Shown here: positions 26,313-35,185 of the stretch, in pieces
Position numbering within the stretch: position 1 is the stretch's first letter
Layout of the letters: each line of letters opens with the position of its first letter
DNA from: Gemmatimonadota bacterium
Lineage (GTDB): Bacteria > Gemmatimonadota > Gemmatimonadetes > Gemmatimonadales > Gemmatimonadaceae
Direction: 5' to 3'
NCBI GenBank assembly: GCA_027622655.1
Contig: JAQBYI010000031.1
Coordinates: 1 to 37,210 of the forward strand
Length of the DNA stretch: 37,210 nucleotides
Notes under the pieces: model-generated
What the model was told of the DNA's origin: nothing
The model's input: only the letters and a program-made list of their open reading frames with translations
The model's database searches: none
Position numbers and translations under genes: made by a program

Positions 26313-26573
26313 CTAGTAACGCAGCCCAAGCTCATCAATGAGCTTGCGATAGGCGTCAAGATTGGTGCGCTTGAGATAGTCCAGAAGACGGCGGCGTTTG
26401 CCAACCATCTTGAGGAGGCCACGCCGGCTATGATGGTCCTTCGCATGCTGACGGAAGTGACCGGTCAAATAATTGATCCGTTCCGTGAGCACGGAGACCT
26501 GAACTTCGGGCGACCCCGTATCCGTTTCGTGCCGCCGATTTCTCGTGATTGCGGCGGTCTTCGTAAAAACCAT
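26313..26573 (-). CDS. rpsO: Ribosomal protein S15
   Basis: S15 binds the central domain of 16S rRNA early in 30S assembly. The 86 residues include [26 protein letters not shown] (15-40) and [25 protein letters not shown] (45-69), fully typical. The C-terminus DELGLRY is standard. It precedes pnp. Confidence 0.99.
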   Translation of the reverse strand: MVFTKTAAITRNRRHETDTGSPEVQVSVLTERINYLTGHFRQHAKDHHSRRGLLKMVGKRRRLLDYLKRTNLDAYRKLIDELGLRY

Positions 26574-26619
26574 TGTCCCTTTACCCGCGCTTTAAGCGTC
26601 GATTTTGTTGTAGCATAAG

Positions 26620-26648
26620 AACATAACTCCCCCGTGCAGACCCTTCAA
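26620..26648 (-). promoter_or_regulatory. Candidate promoter for rpsO-pnp
   Basis: On the minus strand TTGAAG (26648-26643) and TATGTT (26625-26620) are 17 bases apart, about 45 bases before the rpsO start, in the rseP-rpsO spacer. The -35 box is part of CCCTTGAAGGG, a small palindrome that might also serve as a weak end for the rseP transcript. Confidence 0.5.
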
Positions 26649-26669
26649 GGGGCTAGGCCGGGCCCCGAC

Positions 26670-27842
26670 CTAGGTCAACCAGCTCGTAACCAACGACTTG
26701 AGGTCGTTGAACATCACGACCGAGAAGAGGACGAGGATGAAGGCGACCCCGGCCTTCATCAGGTTTTCGCGCGTCCGCAGCGTAAAGGGGCGTCCCCGGG
26801 CTCCCTCAGCGATGGTGACAATAATCTGCCCACCATCGAGAATCGGCACTGGAAGAAGGTTGAGAACCGCCAGATTGATGCTCAGGAAGGCGATCAAGGT
26901 CAATAACGGCTCAAAGCCCGTCTTGGCTGCCGCGACCGACGTCCTGGCAATCGCGATGGGCCCCCCCAGTGTCTGAACGCTGACCGTGCCGCGGAACAGC
27001 CCCCCCAATACGCCCGTAACTGCCCCGGCCATGTTCCAAGTCGTGCGCCACCCGAGGATTGCCGACTCCCCGAGCCCTATGTCCTCTCGAATCGTACGGT
27101 TGACGGCGCCCATTCCGATTCGGCCAACCTCAATCGGGGCGCCGGTCACGGGATCAGCTTCCTGGACCGCCTCCGTGAGCACGGACAACGTGACCCCCGC
27201 TCCACCACGAACGACCCCGATCGACAGGGTCTGCGCGGGCTTGGTGGTCACTTCCTGGAGGAAATCACCCCAGTGTCGAATCACCACGCCATTGACGGAA
27301 ATGACCGAGTCACCCGGCTGGAACCCTGCTCGCTCCGCGGGACGCCCAGCAACGACCGTATCGACGACCGCCGGAATCGTCTGCCTACCGTAGCCGGCAT
27401 AGATGCCCGTAGCCACGACGATAGTGAGAATCGCGTTCATCGTCACGCCGGCCAAGAGGATGAAGACGCGCTGATAAGCCGGCTTCGACTCGAACCAGCG
27501 TCCCTCCGGGATCGGCTTCGGTCCGTGCGGCATCATCGCCTCGGGGTCCCAGTGCTTGTCATGCACTGCGGTGGCGGTCGCGTCCGTCTCCGCGCCACCC
27601 TCGATCTTCGCCATCGTTTCGTCATCGCGCGACGCCATCCGCACATAACCACCGATCGGGAGCCACGAAATCACGTACTCGGTTTCAGAGCCCTTCGGGC
27701 GCCAGCGCCAAAGCGGGCTGCCCCAGCCAAGCGAGAATCGCGGCGCGTACACGCCGACCATTTTTGCGGCCAGAAAATGTCCGAGCTCGTGCACAAACAC
27801 GACGAGCCCGAGCACGAGCAGTGGAGCGAGCCAAGCAAGCAT
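26670..27842 (-). CDS. rseP: Site-2 protease RseP (M50 family)
   Basis: This intramembrane zinc metalloprotease typically cuts anti-sigma factors and remnant signal peptides. The first membrane helix carries the zinc motif HELGH (18-22 from the chosen start). A single PDZ domain (about 155-215) has GRPAERAGFQPGDSVISVNG. The LDG motif in LLPVPILDGGQIIV gives the third zinc ligand, and further helices end the chain. It has one PDZ domain where E. coli RseP has two, which fits its shorter length of 390 residues. The start ATG 27842 forms TGATG with the dxr stop; a GTG at 27848 is the alternative. It sits in the usual dxr-rseP pair. Confidence 0.95.
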   Translation of the reverse strand: MLAWLAPLLVLGLVVFVHELGHFLAAKMVGVYAPRFSLGWGSPLWRWRPKGSETEYVISWLPIGGYVRMASRDDETMAKIEGGAETDATATAVHDKHWDPEAMMPHGPKPIPEGRWFESKPAYQRVFILLAGVTMNAILTIVVATGIYAGYGRQTIPAVVDTVVAGRPAERAGFQPGDSVISVNGVVIRHWGDFLQEVTTKPAQTLSIGVVRGGAGVTLSVLTEAVQEADPVTGAPIEVGRIGMGAVNRTIREDIGLGESAILGWRTTWNMAGAVTGVLGGLFRGTVSVQTLGGPIAIARTSVAAAKTGFEPLLTLIAFLSINLAVLNLLPVPILDGGQIIVTIAEGARGRPFTLRTRENLMKAGVAFILVLFSVVMFNDLKSLVTSWLT

Positions 27843-28966
27843 CAGCACATCCCCCCGACAACGGCCCGGGCCTGCCGGTCCGCGTCCATAAGCGTATCGA
27901 GATCGATTTTCCCTGTAACGGGAACTGTTGTGAGCGCACGTTCTATCGCCGTCGCGATTCCACCGAACGGAATATCTCCGTCGAGAAAGAGCGCCACAGC
28001 GGCCTCATTGGCGGCGTTGAAAACCGCCGGTGCCATGCCTCCGGACTTGCCGGCCTCAATACCAAGCCTGAGCGCCGGGAACGCGTCCATCCGGACCGCC
28101 TCGAATGTCAGCGGTGGCGCCACAAGCGGATCAAACCTGGGGATCCCCGCGTCCGATACACGTTCGGGATGCGTGAGCGCGTACAGAATGGGCAGCTCCA
28201 TGGACGGAACGCCTATCTGGGCGATGACGCTCCCGTCGACGAACTCGACCATTGAGTGCACAATGCTTTGTGGATGCACAACGACTTCGATTCGGTCGTA
28301 CGGAATTCCGAACAAATAGTGCGCCTCGATCACCTCAAGTGCCTTGTTGGCCAACGTCGCGCTGTCGACGGTGATCTTGTTTCCCATGCTCCATGTCGGA
28401 TGGCGCAATGCCTGATCGCGCGTTGCTGCGGCCATGCGATCGCGCGTCCACTCGCGGAACGGCCCGCCCGACGCCGTGATGATCAGCTTGTGCACGTCGG
28501 CCGCACCGCGCGCGCCAAGGCACTGCAGGATTGCCGAATGTTCGCTATCCACCGGTACTATCTCACCGCCGCCGGCTTCGCACGCAGCCATAGCGAGCGC
28601 TCCGGCAACGACCAGCGTCTCCTTGTTCGCCAAAGCCACGCGCTTCCCGGCGTGGAGCGCGGCTAGCGTCGCATCCATTCCCGCGACTCCGACCACGGCA
28701 TTGAGCACGATACTCACATCTGGTGACACCACAGCATCGATCAGCGCAGACGGGCCGGTGTGCCAATCGCTGCGATCAACTCCGGCCGACTCCACAAGCC
28801 CGGCGAAACGCGGACGCCACTCGTTGACTTGTTCACGAAGCAAGTCGGCGTTCGAGTGCGCGGTCAGCGCGGCAACGTGAAACCGGTTGCGCTGGCGGTC
28901 AAGCACCCGTAGGGCTGTTCGGCCGATCGATCCGGTCGACCCCAGAATCGCGATCCCCTGCGTCAC
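27842..28966 (-). CDS. dxr: 1-deoxy-D-xylulose 5-phosphate reductoisomerase
   Basis: Dxr makes 2-C-methyl-D-erythritol 4-phosphate in the non-mevalonate isoprenoid pathway, feeding UppS encoded nearby. The 374 residues begin with the NADPH fold IAILGSTGSIGRTALRVL (5-22). They also have LANKETLVVAG, VDSEHSAILQCL with metal ligands, SGGPFREW, HPTWSMGNKITVDSATLANKALEVIEAHYLF, and the VHPQSIVHSMVEFVDGS substrate region. The start is GTG 28966, overlapping the cdsA stop as GTGA. Confidence 0.98.
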   Translation of the reverse strand: MTQGIAILGSTGSIGRTALRVLDRQRNRFHVAALTAHSNADLLREQVNEWRPRFAGLVESAGVDRSDWHTGPSALIDAVVSPDVSIVLNAVVGVAGMDATLAALHAGKRVALANKETLVVAGALAMAACEAGGGEIVPVDSEHSAILQCLGARGAADVHKLIITASGGPFREWTRDRMAAATRDQALRHPTWSMGNKITVDSATLANKALEVIEAHYLFGIPYDRIEVVVHPQSIVHSMVEFVDGSVIAQIGVPSMELPILYALTHPERVSDAGIPRFDPLVAPPLTFEAVRMDAFPALRLGIEAGKSGGMAPAVFNAANEAAVALFLDGDIPFGGIATAIERALTTVPVTGKIDLDTLMDADRQARAVVGGMC

Positions 28967-29817
28967 GGAGTCGGTGCAAGTAGAAGCCCAAGCAACACGA
29001 ACGAAACAGGCAGCGTGAAGAGGAGCGAATCCACTCGGTCGAGCGCTCCGCCGTGGCCCGGGATGAGCGCCGAGCTGTCCTTCACGCCCGCTTGGCGCTT
29101 GAGCATGGATTCCACGAGGTCACCGACCTGACCGGCGGCGCTCACGATAAGACCGAACGCAGCGGCGGAGGCCACCGACATGGTAAGGTGGGCATACGGC
29201 GCCAAACCAAATCGCACGTACAGCACGGAGATCAGCACCGCCACAGCCGCTCCGCCCCATGCGCCCACGAGCGTTTTCCCTGGACTGATACTGGGCATCA
29301 ACTTGGTCTTACCCCAGGCCCGGCCCAATAGCATCGCACCGGTGTCTGTGCCCCAGGTCAGCGCAAGCGGGAACGCCACCAACAAGGCCCCAGAGGTCGC
29401 GTCGAGCGCAAACCGATGATACCGCAGCGCGACTGCAAACCCCAGCATTCCACCTGAGTAGAGAACGCCAAGGATGGTGATGCCCACGGCTTCGAGTGGT
29501 TTTCGCGTTGCGCCGCGCAGCAGCAGTGCGGCGGCCAGTAACTCAAGCACAACCAGCATCACCACGCTGATTGACGGAACCCAGGAGCCAGCGTATCGGG
29601 AGTGCACTCCGATCGGAATCAGAGCGCTCAACACGAGGCCGTGAATCAGGAGGGGCTCAATCCCGCCGGCTGTTGCGAGGCGATAGAACTCGCGAGCGGC
29701 AAGCGCAGACACCAACGCGAGCAGCACGGCCAGCGGCACACCACCGGCCCATACGACTCCCGCAACCACAGGGATCGCAACGACCGCAAACGCGATGCGC
29801 TTGCTCAGCTCAGTCAT
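28963..29817 (-). CDS. cdsA: Phosphatidate cytidylyltransferase
   Basis: CdsA makes CDP-diacylglycerol, the precursor of phospholipids, in the inner membrane. The 284-residue chain has about eight hydrophobic helices. The conserved active region reads WGTDTGAMLLGRAWGKTKLMPSISPGKTLVGAWGG, and the C-terminal signature reads GDLVESMLKRQAGVKDSSALIPGHGGALDRVDSL, with the Asp and Lys residues that bind metal and nucleotide. It lies between uppS (33-base gap) and dxr, the standard order. Confidence 0.97.
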   Translation of the reverse strand: MTELSKRIAFAVVAIPVVAGVVWAGGVPLAVLLALVSALAAREFYRLATAGGIEPLLIHGLVLSALIPIGVHSRYAGSWVPSISVVMLVVLELLAAALLLRGATRKPLEAVGITILGVLYSGGMLGFAVALRYHRFALDATSGALLVAFPLALTWGTDTGAMLLGRAWGKTKLMPSISPGKTLVGAWGGAAVAVLISVLYVRFGLAPYAHLTMSVASAAAFGLIVSAAGQVGDLVESMLKRQAGVKDSSALIPGHGGALDRVDSLLFTLPVSFVLLGLLLAPTP

Positions 29818-29850
29818 TGGCGCGCGCCGGCGCTGAGGCCGCGCGGTGAA

Positions 29851-30597
29851 TCATGCGTCCACGCGGCCGAACCGTCGGTCGCGCTTCTGAAAATCGAGAA
29901 TCGCCTCGAAGAGTTCGGAGCGACCGAAGTCCGGCCACAGCACGGGCGAAATGAAGAGTTCCGTATATGCGATCTGCCAGAGCAGAAAGTTCGAAATGCG
30001 TTGCTCACCGGACGTGCGAATCAAGAGGTCCGGATCAGGGCAGCCCGCCGTCAGTAGCCGCTCGCTGACTGTGGCGTCGCTGATTTGTTCGGGATCGAGC
30101 TTCCCGGCCGCCGCGTCCCGCGCTATCTGACGCACGGCGTTCAGAATTTCCGCTCGCGACCCGTAGGAAACGAAAAGGTTCAGCCGGAGCTTTGTGCAAT
30201 GCGCCGTCTGCCGCACCACCCGCTCCACCGCGGCATGCGCCGCCGGCGCCAGCAGTAGGAGTTCACCCAGAAATCGAACCTGTACGCCCTGCCGCTCGAG
30301 TTCATCCGCCTCGCGCTGAATGTACTCCTCGAGCAAGGACATCAAGGCGGATACTTCAACGGCTGGACGCTGCCAGTTCTCAGCCGAGAATGCAAAGAGC
30401 GAGAGTACGTCGACTCCCGCCTCGATTGCTGCCTCGACCACCGCGCGCACCGACTTCATCCCGTTGCGATGGCCGACGGGGCGCGGCAGCATCCGTTCGC
30501 GCGCCCACCGGCCGTTTCCGTCCATGATGATAGCGACGTGCCGCGGGATGGTCCCGTGGATGCGAATCTGCGCGAGGAGCTCGGCGGCGTCGGCCAT
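29851..30597 (-). CDS. uppS: Undecaprenyl diphosphate synthase
   Basis: UppS extends farnesyl diphosphate with isopentenyl units to the C55 lipid carrier for peptidoglycan. The 248 residues show HVAIIMDGNGRWA with catalytic Asp26, GHRNGMKSVR, LFAFSAENWQRP, LNLFVSYGSRAEI and DLLIRTSGEQRISNFLLWQIAYTE, all hallmarks of cis-prenyltransferases. It starts 11 bases after frr, so it is co-transcribed with frr and cdsA. Confidence 0.98.
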   Translation of the reverse strand: MADAAELLAQIRIHGTIPRHVAIIMDGNGRWARERMLPRPVGHRNGMKSVRAVVEAAIEAGVDVLSLFAFSAENWQRPAVEVSALMSLLEEYIQREADELERQGVQVRFLGELLLLAPAAHAAVERVVRQTAHCTKLRLNLFVSYGSRAEILNAVRQIARDAAAGKLDPEQISDATVSERLLTAGCPDPDLLIRTSGEQRISNFLLWQIAYTELFISPVLWPDFGRSELFEAILDFQKRDRRFGRVDA

Positions 30598-30608
30598 AGC
30601 GTGCTCCC

Positions 30609-31163
30609 TTACACCTCCATGATTTCGCGCTCTTTCGCCTTCATCGCCTCATCCACCGTGGCGATAAACTCGTCGTGCAGCTTCTGGAGGTCCTTCTCTG
30701 CGTGTTTCACGTCGTCTTCGGAGACGCCATCAAGTTTTTTGAGCGCTTCGCGTGTGTTCGTCCGGTGATGTCGAATCGCGATGTGCCCATCTTCGCAGTA
30801 TCTGTGCAGCACCTTTGCGAGGTCCTTTCGGCGCTCCTCATTCATTGACGGGAGCGGCACGCGAATCACACCTCCCTGATGCGCCGGATCGAGGCCAAGG
30901 TTAGCGTCACGAATGGCCTTCTCGATCGCCTTGGCTTGCGTCTTGTCAAATGGCGTCACCACCAGCAGCCGCGCCTCTGGCGCCGCTACCGTCGCACACT
31001 GATTCAACGCCATTTCAGCGCCATACATCTCGACTCTGACCGAGTCGAGCATGCTCGCCGATGCCTTGCCAGAACGTAGCGAGTTGAACTGGTGCTTTGC
31101 CGCCTCGACACTCTTGTCCATTCCGACGCGGCAGTCCTTCAGCATGTTTGAAATTGTGCTCAT
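30609..31163 (-). CDS. frr: Ribosome recycling factor
   Basis: RRF splits post-termination ribosomes with EF-G. The 184 residues carry [31 protein letters not shown] (about 29-59) and [29 protein letters not shown], with [13 protein letters not shown] in the long helical domain. This is the standard length. The ATG overlaps the pyrH stop as ATGA. Confidence 0.98.
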   Translation of the reverse strand: MSTISNMLKDCRVGMDKSVEAAKHQFNSLRSGKASASMLDSVRVEMYGAEMALNQCATVAAPEARLLVVTPFDKTQAKAIEKAIRDANLGLDPAHQGGVIRVPLPSMNEERRKDLAKVLHRYCEDGHIAIRHHRTNTREALKKLDGVSEDDVKHAEKDLQKLHDEFIATVDEAMKAKEREIMEV

Positions 31164-31882
31164 GAAACGAGAGTCCCCACCTTGTCGCCGCGAACAGCCT
31201 TGAGCACCACCCGCGGCGCGTTGATGTCGAGAACGATCAGCGGAAGCTTGTTTTCCTTACAGAGCGTGATCGCTGTCTGATCCATCACGCCGAGTTCCTT
31301 CTTCATTACGTCACGATAACTGATACTCGTATACCGGCGCGCGTTGGGTGTCGTCTTCGGGTCGGCCGAATACACGCCATCCACGCTCGTCGCCTTGATA
31401 ATCACATCGGCCTTCATCTGAATACCGCGCAGCACAGCGGCCGTGTCCGTGCTGAAATACGGATTGCCTGTTCCGGCGGCGAAAATCACCACCCGACCTT
31501 TCTCGAGGTGACGCATCGCGCGTCGCCTGATATACGGCTCGGCAAGCTCTTCCATACGAATGGCCGTCATGACGCGCGTGTCCACGCCCTCGCGTTCCAG
31601 AATGTCCTGAAACGCGAGCGCATTGATCACCGTGCCGAGCATGCCCATGTAGTCGGCGCTTACGCGATCCATGCCCATTCGCGACAACTGTGACCCACGA
31701 ACCATGTTGCCGCCGCCGATCACCAGGCCGACTTCGACGCCTGTACTCAGCACTTCCTTCAGAGCGCGGGCATAGTCCGTGATCGTGTGAAAATCGAAGC
31801 CGTGACCGCCGCTTCCGGCGAGCGCCTCGCCGGACAGTTTCAACAGGATGCGGCGGTACTTGAGCTTCGGAGTGCGCGGCAT
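31160..31882 (-). CDS. pyrH: UMP kinase
   Basis: PyrH phosphorylates UMP to UDP in pyrimidine synthesis. From ATG 31882 it has 240 residues: [13 protein letters not shown] (9-21), [75 protein letters not shown] and the C-terminal GDKVGTLVS. The amino acid kinase fold is clear. An in-frame extension of 37 codons to 31993 reaches into tsf and is rejected. It lies 11 bases after tsf. Confidence 0.97.
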   Translation of the reverse strand: MPRTPKLKYRRILLKLSGEALAGSGGHGFDFHTITDYARALKEVLSTGVEVGLVIGGGNMVRGSQLSRMGMDRVSADYMGMLGTVINALAFQDILEREGVDTRVMTAIRMEELAEPYIRRRAMRHLEKGRVVIFAAGTGNPYFSTDTAAVLRGIQMKADVIIKATSVDGVYSADPKTTPNARRYTSISYRDVMKKELGVMDQTAITLCKENKLPLIVLDINAPRVVLKAVRGDKVGTLVS

Positions 31883-31893
31883 TGACAGTGACC

Positions 31894-32772
31894 TCAGGCT
31901 TCGCCCATCTGGTACCGAACGAAACGGCGGACGGTCGCGCCCGGAACTCCGGCCACGATCTGACCGATCGTCTTTTCCGGATCGCGAACCCATGGTTGCT
32001 CGAGAAGCGTTACTTCCTTGTAATACTTTTCAAGACGCCCCGCCACCATCTTTTCGACGATCGCGTCGGGCTTCCCGCTTTCTTTGGCCTGCTCAACGAA
32101 AATTGCGCGTTCACGCGCGACGGCGTCGGCCGGCACATCCTCTTTGCGGACGGCGACTGGCACAACGGGGACGCCAGCAGCGATATGTTCGCCCACGCTG
32201 TTTGCAATCGCACGGGCGGCATCACCTGACGCTCCGGCGATTTCAACGAGCACAGCAATCTTCCCGTTGAAGTGGCGGTAGAACCCCAACGCGCCATCCG
32301 ACGTGTATCGGGAAACCCGGCGCAACGTCACGTTTTCGCCGGTCTTTGCCGCGCCTGCCTTTACAACCTCACCGAGGGTGAGTGCCTTGTCGTGGTGCCA
32401 GTGCCGGGCAAGCAGGGCGTGGTCCGCGGCAATGTCCGCGCTGCCGTCGAGCGACGTGTCTTCGGCGACGTGCCTCGCGACGAGCGTGGCCAGCGCCACG
32501 AACTCGTCGTTACGTGAGACGAAATCCGTTTCGGAATTGAGCTCGATCATCGCCCCAATGGTGGCGTCATCCGACAGCCAAGTGATGATCTGACCTTCAG
32601 CGGCGGCACGGTCAGCGCGCTTCTCGGCCTTGGCAATTCCCTTCGTCCGGAGATGGTCAATTGCCTGCTCCAGGTTTCCCCCGGTCTCTTCCAGGGCCTT
32701 CTTGCAGTCACCGATCCCCGCGCCGGTTCGGGCACGAAGGGCGGCAACATCTTTGGCAGTAATCGGTGTCAT
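31894..32772 (-). CDS. tsf: Elongation factor Ts
   Basis: EF-Ts recharges EF-Tu with GTP. From ATG 32772 it has 292 residues: [39 protein letters not shown] (N-terminal domain), then [17 protein letters not shown], the EF-Tu contact motif, then the core domain and a C-terminal helical part ending [10 protein letters not shown]. The longer frame to 32814 adds an unrelated stretch. It follows rpsB in the classical pair, with a spacer of 147 bases. Confidence 0.98.
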   Translation of the reverse strand: MTPITAKDVAALRARTGAGIGDCKKALEETGGNLEQAIDHLRTKGIAKAEKRADRAAAEGQIITWLSDDATIGAMIELNSETDFVSRNDEFVALATLVARHVAEDTSLDGSADIAADHALLARHWHHDKALTLGEVVKAGAAKTGENVTLRRVSRYTSDGALGFYRHFNGKIAVLVEIAGASGDAARAIANSVGEHIAAGVPVVPVAVRKEDVPADAVARERAIFVEQAKESGKPDAIVEKMVAGRLEKYYKEVTLLEQPWVRDPEKTIGQIVAGVPGATVRRFVRYQMGEA

Positions 32773-32847
32773 CGGATTGTATTGGTAGCTGAATGCGAAT
32801 GGCGTGCGGGCCACGCTCGAACGCCTTTGACGATCGGCGCCATGGCC

Positions 32848-32894
32848 CGGCGAACCTCACAACTGCGACGGCCGAGGGCGGCGAATTTCACAAC
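32848..32894. repeat. Pair of 16-bp direct repeats in the rpsB-tsf spacer
   Basis: CGGCGAACCTCACAAC (32848-32863) and CGGCGAATTTCACAAC (32879-32894) agree at 14 of 16 positions and start 31 bases apart, about three helix turns. They lie in the transcribed spacer and have no known role. Confidence 0.6.
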
Positions 32895-32919
32895 TTTCAC
32901 AGCCCTCGTGTCGCGGGTA

Positions 32920-33888
32920 CTACTCGGCAGCGGGCGCCGCACGCTCAGCAATGCCCGTATCGGCAGCCGCAGCCTCTGTCGAAGCCGGCGCTGCCTCCCC
33001 ACCTTCAGGCGCGTCCGACCCCTTGAGCCGCGCGGCAATGGCCTCGGGCTTGGCACGACGGCGACGCGGACGCTTTTTGGCGCCAGCTCCGCCACCACCA
33101 CCACCGCCACCACTTCGGCCGTCGCGATCACCTTCCGGCTCTGCGCCACGGTCGGACGAGTACGTGTAGCTCTCGCCGTCTTCCGCCTCATCGCGGACCG
33201 GTGCTTCGCGACGGGCCTCGATAACCGCTTCGGCGAACGCGTGCGTGATCAGTTCGACCGAACGGATCGCATCGTCGTTGCCGGCGACCGGCACCGTGAT
33301 CAGATCCGGATCGGAGTTCGTGTCGCAGATCGCGACGATCGGAATCCCGAGCTTATTGGCCTCGTCAACAGCGATGCGTTCCTTTTTCGCATCAACGACG
33401 AACATGAGTCCGGGAATGCGACCCATACTTTTGATGCCGGACAGGTTCTTCAGGAGCTTGTCGCGCTGACGCATCAGCATCAGTTGCTCTTTCTTGGTGT
33501 AGTTCTCGAACTCACCGCCGGTTTCTGTACCGGCTTCGAGCTCCTTCAGGCGCTTGATCTGCTTCTTGATGGTCGAGAAGTTCGTCAGTAATCCACCGAG
33601 CCACCGCTCGGTCACGAACATCGCACCGCAACGCTCGGCCTCGGCGAGAACGATCTGCGAGATCTGCCGCTTGGTGCAGACGAACAGGACGTTCTCGCCG
33701 CGTACTACGACCTCGCGCGCGAGCTTCCGCGCCAGTTCGAGCTGACGCAGCGTCTTCTGCAGGTCAATGATGTGGATGCCGTTGCGCTCGGCGAAGATGA
33801 AACGGCGCATCTTCGGGTTCCAACGGCGGGTCTGATGGCCGAAATGCACACCGGCCTTCAGGAGATCGTCGATCGTTGTCTCTGACAT
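32920..33888 (-). CDS. rpsB: Ribosomal protein S2 with long C-terminal extension
   Basis: S2 joins the 30S subunit late and is needed for S1 binding. From ATG 33888 the chain of 322 residues has LLKAGVHFGHQTRRWNPKM, FIFAERNGIHIIDLQKT, FVCTKRQISQIV, RWLGGLLTNFSTIKKQIKRL, PGLMFVVDAKKERIAVDEANKLGIPIVAICDTNSDPDLI and SVELITHAFAEAV, ending the usual S2 near residue 230. The remaining 90 residues are unusual: an acidic part, a run of eight glycines, a basic part AKKRPRRRRAKPEAI, then Ala/Glu/Pro-rich. Extended S2 tails occur elsewhere, and this one is low complexity. AGGGA lies six to ten bases before the ATG. Confidence 0.97.
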   Translation of the reverse strand: MSETTIDDLLKAGVHFGHQTRRWNPKMRRFIFAERNGIHIIDLQKTLRQLELARKLAREVVVRGENVLFVCTKRQISQIVLAEAERCGAMFVTERWLGGLLTNFSTIKKQIKRLKELEAGTETGGEFENYTKKEQLMLMRQRDKLLKNLSGIKSMGRIPGLMFVVDAKKERIAVDEANKLGIPIVAICDTNSDPDLITVPVAGNDDAIRSVELITHAFAEAVIEARREAPVRDEAEDGESYTYSSDRGAEPEGDRDGRSGGGGGGGGAGAKKRPRRRRAKPEAIAARLKGSDAPEGGEAAPASTEAAAADTGIAERAAPAAE

Positions 33889-33941
33889 GTGTCCCTGCGG
33901 TTTTGGTTGTTGACGTCGGCGCGAATCATCGTCCAAGCCGA

Positions 33942-33967
33942 CCGTCCCGGGAATATTCCTGGGACGG
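33942..33967. repeat. 26-bp near-perfect palindrome upstream of rpsB
   Basis: CCGTCCC pairs with GGGACGG at the ends, one G/T mismatch follows, and the centre is the perfect palindrome GGAATATTCC. It lies 54 bases before the rpsB start in the rpsI-rpsB spacer. No T tract follows, so it is not an obvious intrinsic terminator. It could be a protein-binding operator or the stem of an rpsB leader (inference). Confidence 0.75.
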
Positions 33968-34006
33968 CACCCGACCTGAACTCATCGCACCTGAGAGATG
34001 AACTGC

Positions 34007-34066
34007 AACTGCTGCTGCAACTGCTGCTGCAACTGCTGCTGCAACTGCTGCTGCAACTGCTGCTGC
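34007..34066. repeat. 12-bp tandem repeat, five units, in the rpsI-rpsB spacer
   Basis: The unit AACTGCTGCTGC occurs five times without change (34007-34066), flanked by partial units (AACTGC at 34001 and AACAGC at 34067). On the transcribed minus strand this is a purine-skewed GCAGCAGCAGTT run. It lies between two ribosomal protein genes, outside any supported coding region. Such short repeats can change copy number by slippage. Confidence 0.95.
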
Positions 34067-34107
34067 AACAGCGACTTGAACTCTGACTGAAACTGCTGAG
34101 GTATCGC

Positions 34108-34497
34108 CTAGCGCTTGCTGAACTGGAACCGCTTGCGTGCCTTTGGACGGCCCGGCTTCTTGCGCTCGACTGCGCGTGCATCGCGAGTCAGCAGGCCGAG
34201 ATCCCGCAACTTGCGCCGGTGGGCCTCGTCCATCTTGACCAAGGCGCGAGCAACAGCGAGTCGCAGCGCACCGGCCTGACCGGTCGATCCGCCGCCGGCG
34301 AGATTGGCCCGCACATCGAACCGTCCGAGCGTATCAGTTGCCGTGAACGGCTGCTGAATCGCCGTCACGAGGGCCGGGCGCGGAAAGTAGTCGCCCAGTG
34401 TACGCCCGTTGACGTCCCACTTTCCGGATCCGGGACGAATGAACACGCGGCAAACCGCTTCCTTGCGGCGTCCGATGGTATGAATGACGTCGCTCAT
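34108..34497 (-). CDS. rpsI: Ribosomal protein S9
   Basis: S9 sits in the head of the 30S subunit and its tail contacts P-site tRNA. The 129 residues include IGRRKEAVCRVFIRPGSG (7-24), GGGSTGQAGALRLAVARALV and the conserved C-terminus KARKRFQFSKR, whose last Lys-Arg touches tRNA. The ATG at 34497 follows the rplM stop codon directly, at zero spacing. Confidence 0.99.
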   Translation of the reverse strand: MSDVIHTIGRRKEAVCRVFIRPGSGKWDVNGRTLGDYFPRPALVTAIQQPFTATDTLGRFDVRANLAGGGSTGQAGALRLAVARALVKMDEAHRRKLRDLGLLTRDARAVERKKPGRPKARKRFQFSKR

Positions 34498-34947
34498 CTA
34501 TTTGACCTCGCGCTTCGGGAACGCCAGCGGCGTGGGCTGCTGCGCTTTGTGGGGATGCTCGGCTCCGGGATACACACGCAGCTTGAGCCGAATGCTCTGC
34601 CGGGCGAGTGCATTCTTCGGCAACATCCCGAAGACGGCCTTCTCCACGACGCGCTCCGGGTACCGTTCCATCAGTGTTGCGAACGGCGTCAGTTTGTCGT
34701 GCCCCATGAAACCCGAGTGCGAGAAATAGGTCTTCTGCTCGGCCTTGCGCCCCGTCACGCGCACTTTCGCCGCGTTGATGATTATGACGTTGTCGCCAGT
34801 GTCGATATGTGGGGTAAAGACGGGCTTGTGCTTGCCCCGGAGAATGCGTGCGACCTCAGTGGCGAGGCGGCCTAGCACCATCCCTTCCGCGTCAACGACG
34901 AACCACTTGTGTTCGACGTCGGCGGGTCGTGCCGTGTACGTAGACAT
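34498..34947 (-). CDS. rplM: Ribosomal protein L13
   Basis: L13 is an early 50S assembly protein. From ATG 34947 it has 149 residues, with [62 protein letters not shown], and [42 protein letters not shown], all standard. The extra 39 codons up to 35064 lie in the leader and are rejected. It heads the rplM-rpsI unit, with a strong promoter at 35067-35095. Confidence 0.98.
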   Translation of the reverse strand: MSTYTARPADVEHKWFVVDAEGMVLGRLATEVARILRGKHKPVFTPHIDTGDNVIIINAAKVRVTGRKAEQKTYFSHSGFMGHDKLTPFATLMERYPERVVEKAVFGMLPKNALARQSIRLKLRVYPGAEHPHKAQQPTPLAFPKREVK

Positions 34948-35066
34948 CGTGAACAAACCTGCTCGAACCAATGCGAGCGAAAGCCCGCGGTAGGTACAGC
35001 GCCTCACTGGTGCAGGTTGCAACCCAGGTCTCGGCCGCCCCTTCAGGCGTTTTTGGACAGACATAC

Positions 35067-35095
35067 AAGCTACGCAAGCACTTACGGCCTGTCAA
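35067..35095 (-). promoter_or_regulatory. Strong sigma70-type promoter for rplM-rpsI, with about 110-nt leader
   Basis: On the minus strand the perfect -35 box TTGACA (35095-35090) is followed after 17 bases by TAGCTT (35072-35067). Transcription would start near 35060, leaving a leader of about 113 nt before the rplM ATG. Several bacteria use such leaders for L13 autoregulation. The leader contains GCGGGC-TTTC-GCTCGC-like pairing potential (about 34972-34990), so this may be the case here (inference). Confidence 0.75.
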
Positions 35096-35185
35096 CGGAA
35101 TGGACGTGCCGTGCGGAGCGAGCGGTCCAAGCGCCCCCGGGTACACTTGTGCCAAGCTGCTGGACGGAGTCCTTTGCACCATACC

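Noticed and set aside
34001-34072. CRISPR array
   Set aside because: The units touch each other with no spacers and are only 12 bp. No cas gene is present anywhere in the window.
33889-34086. Plus-strand frame with repeated QLLL as a small protein
   Set aside because: The pattern is only the 12-bp repeat read in one frame; there is no ribosome binding site, and it runs against the ribosomal transcript.
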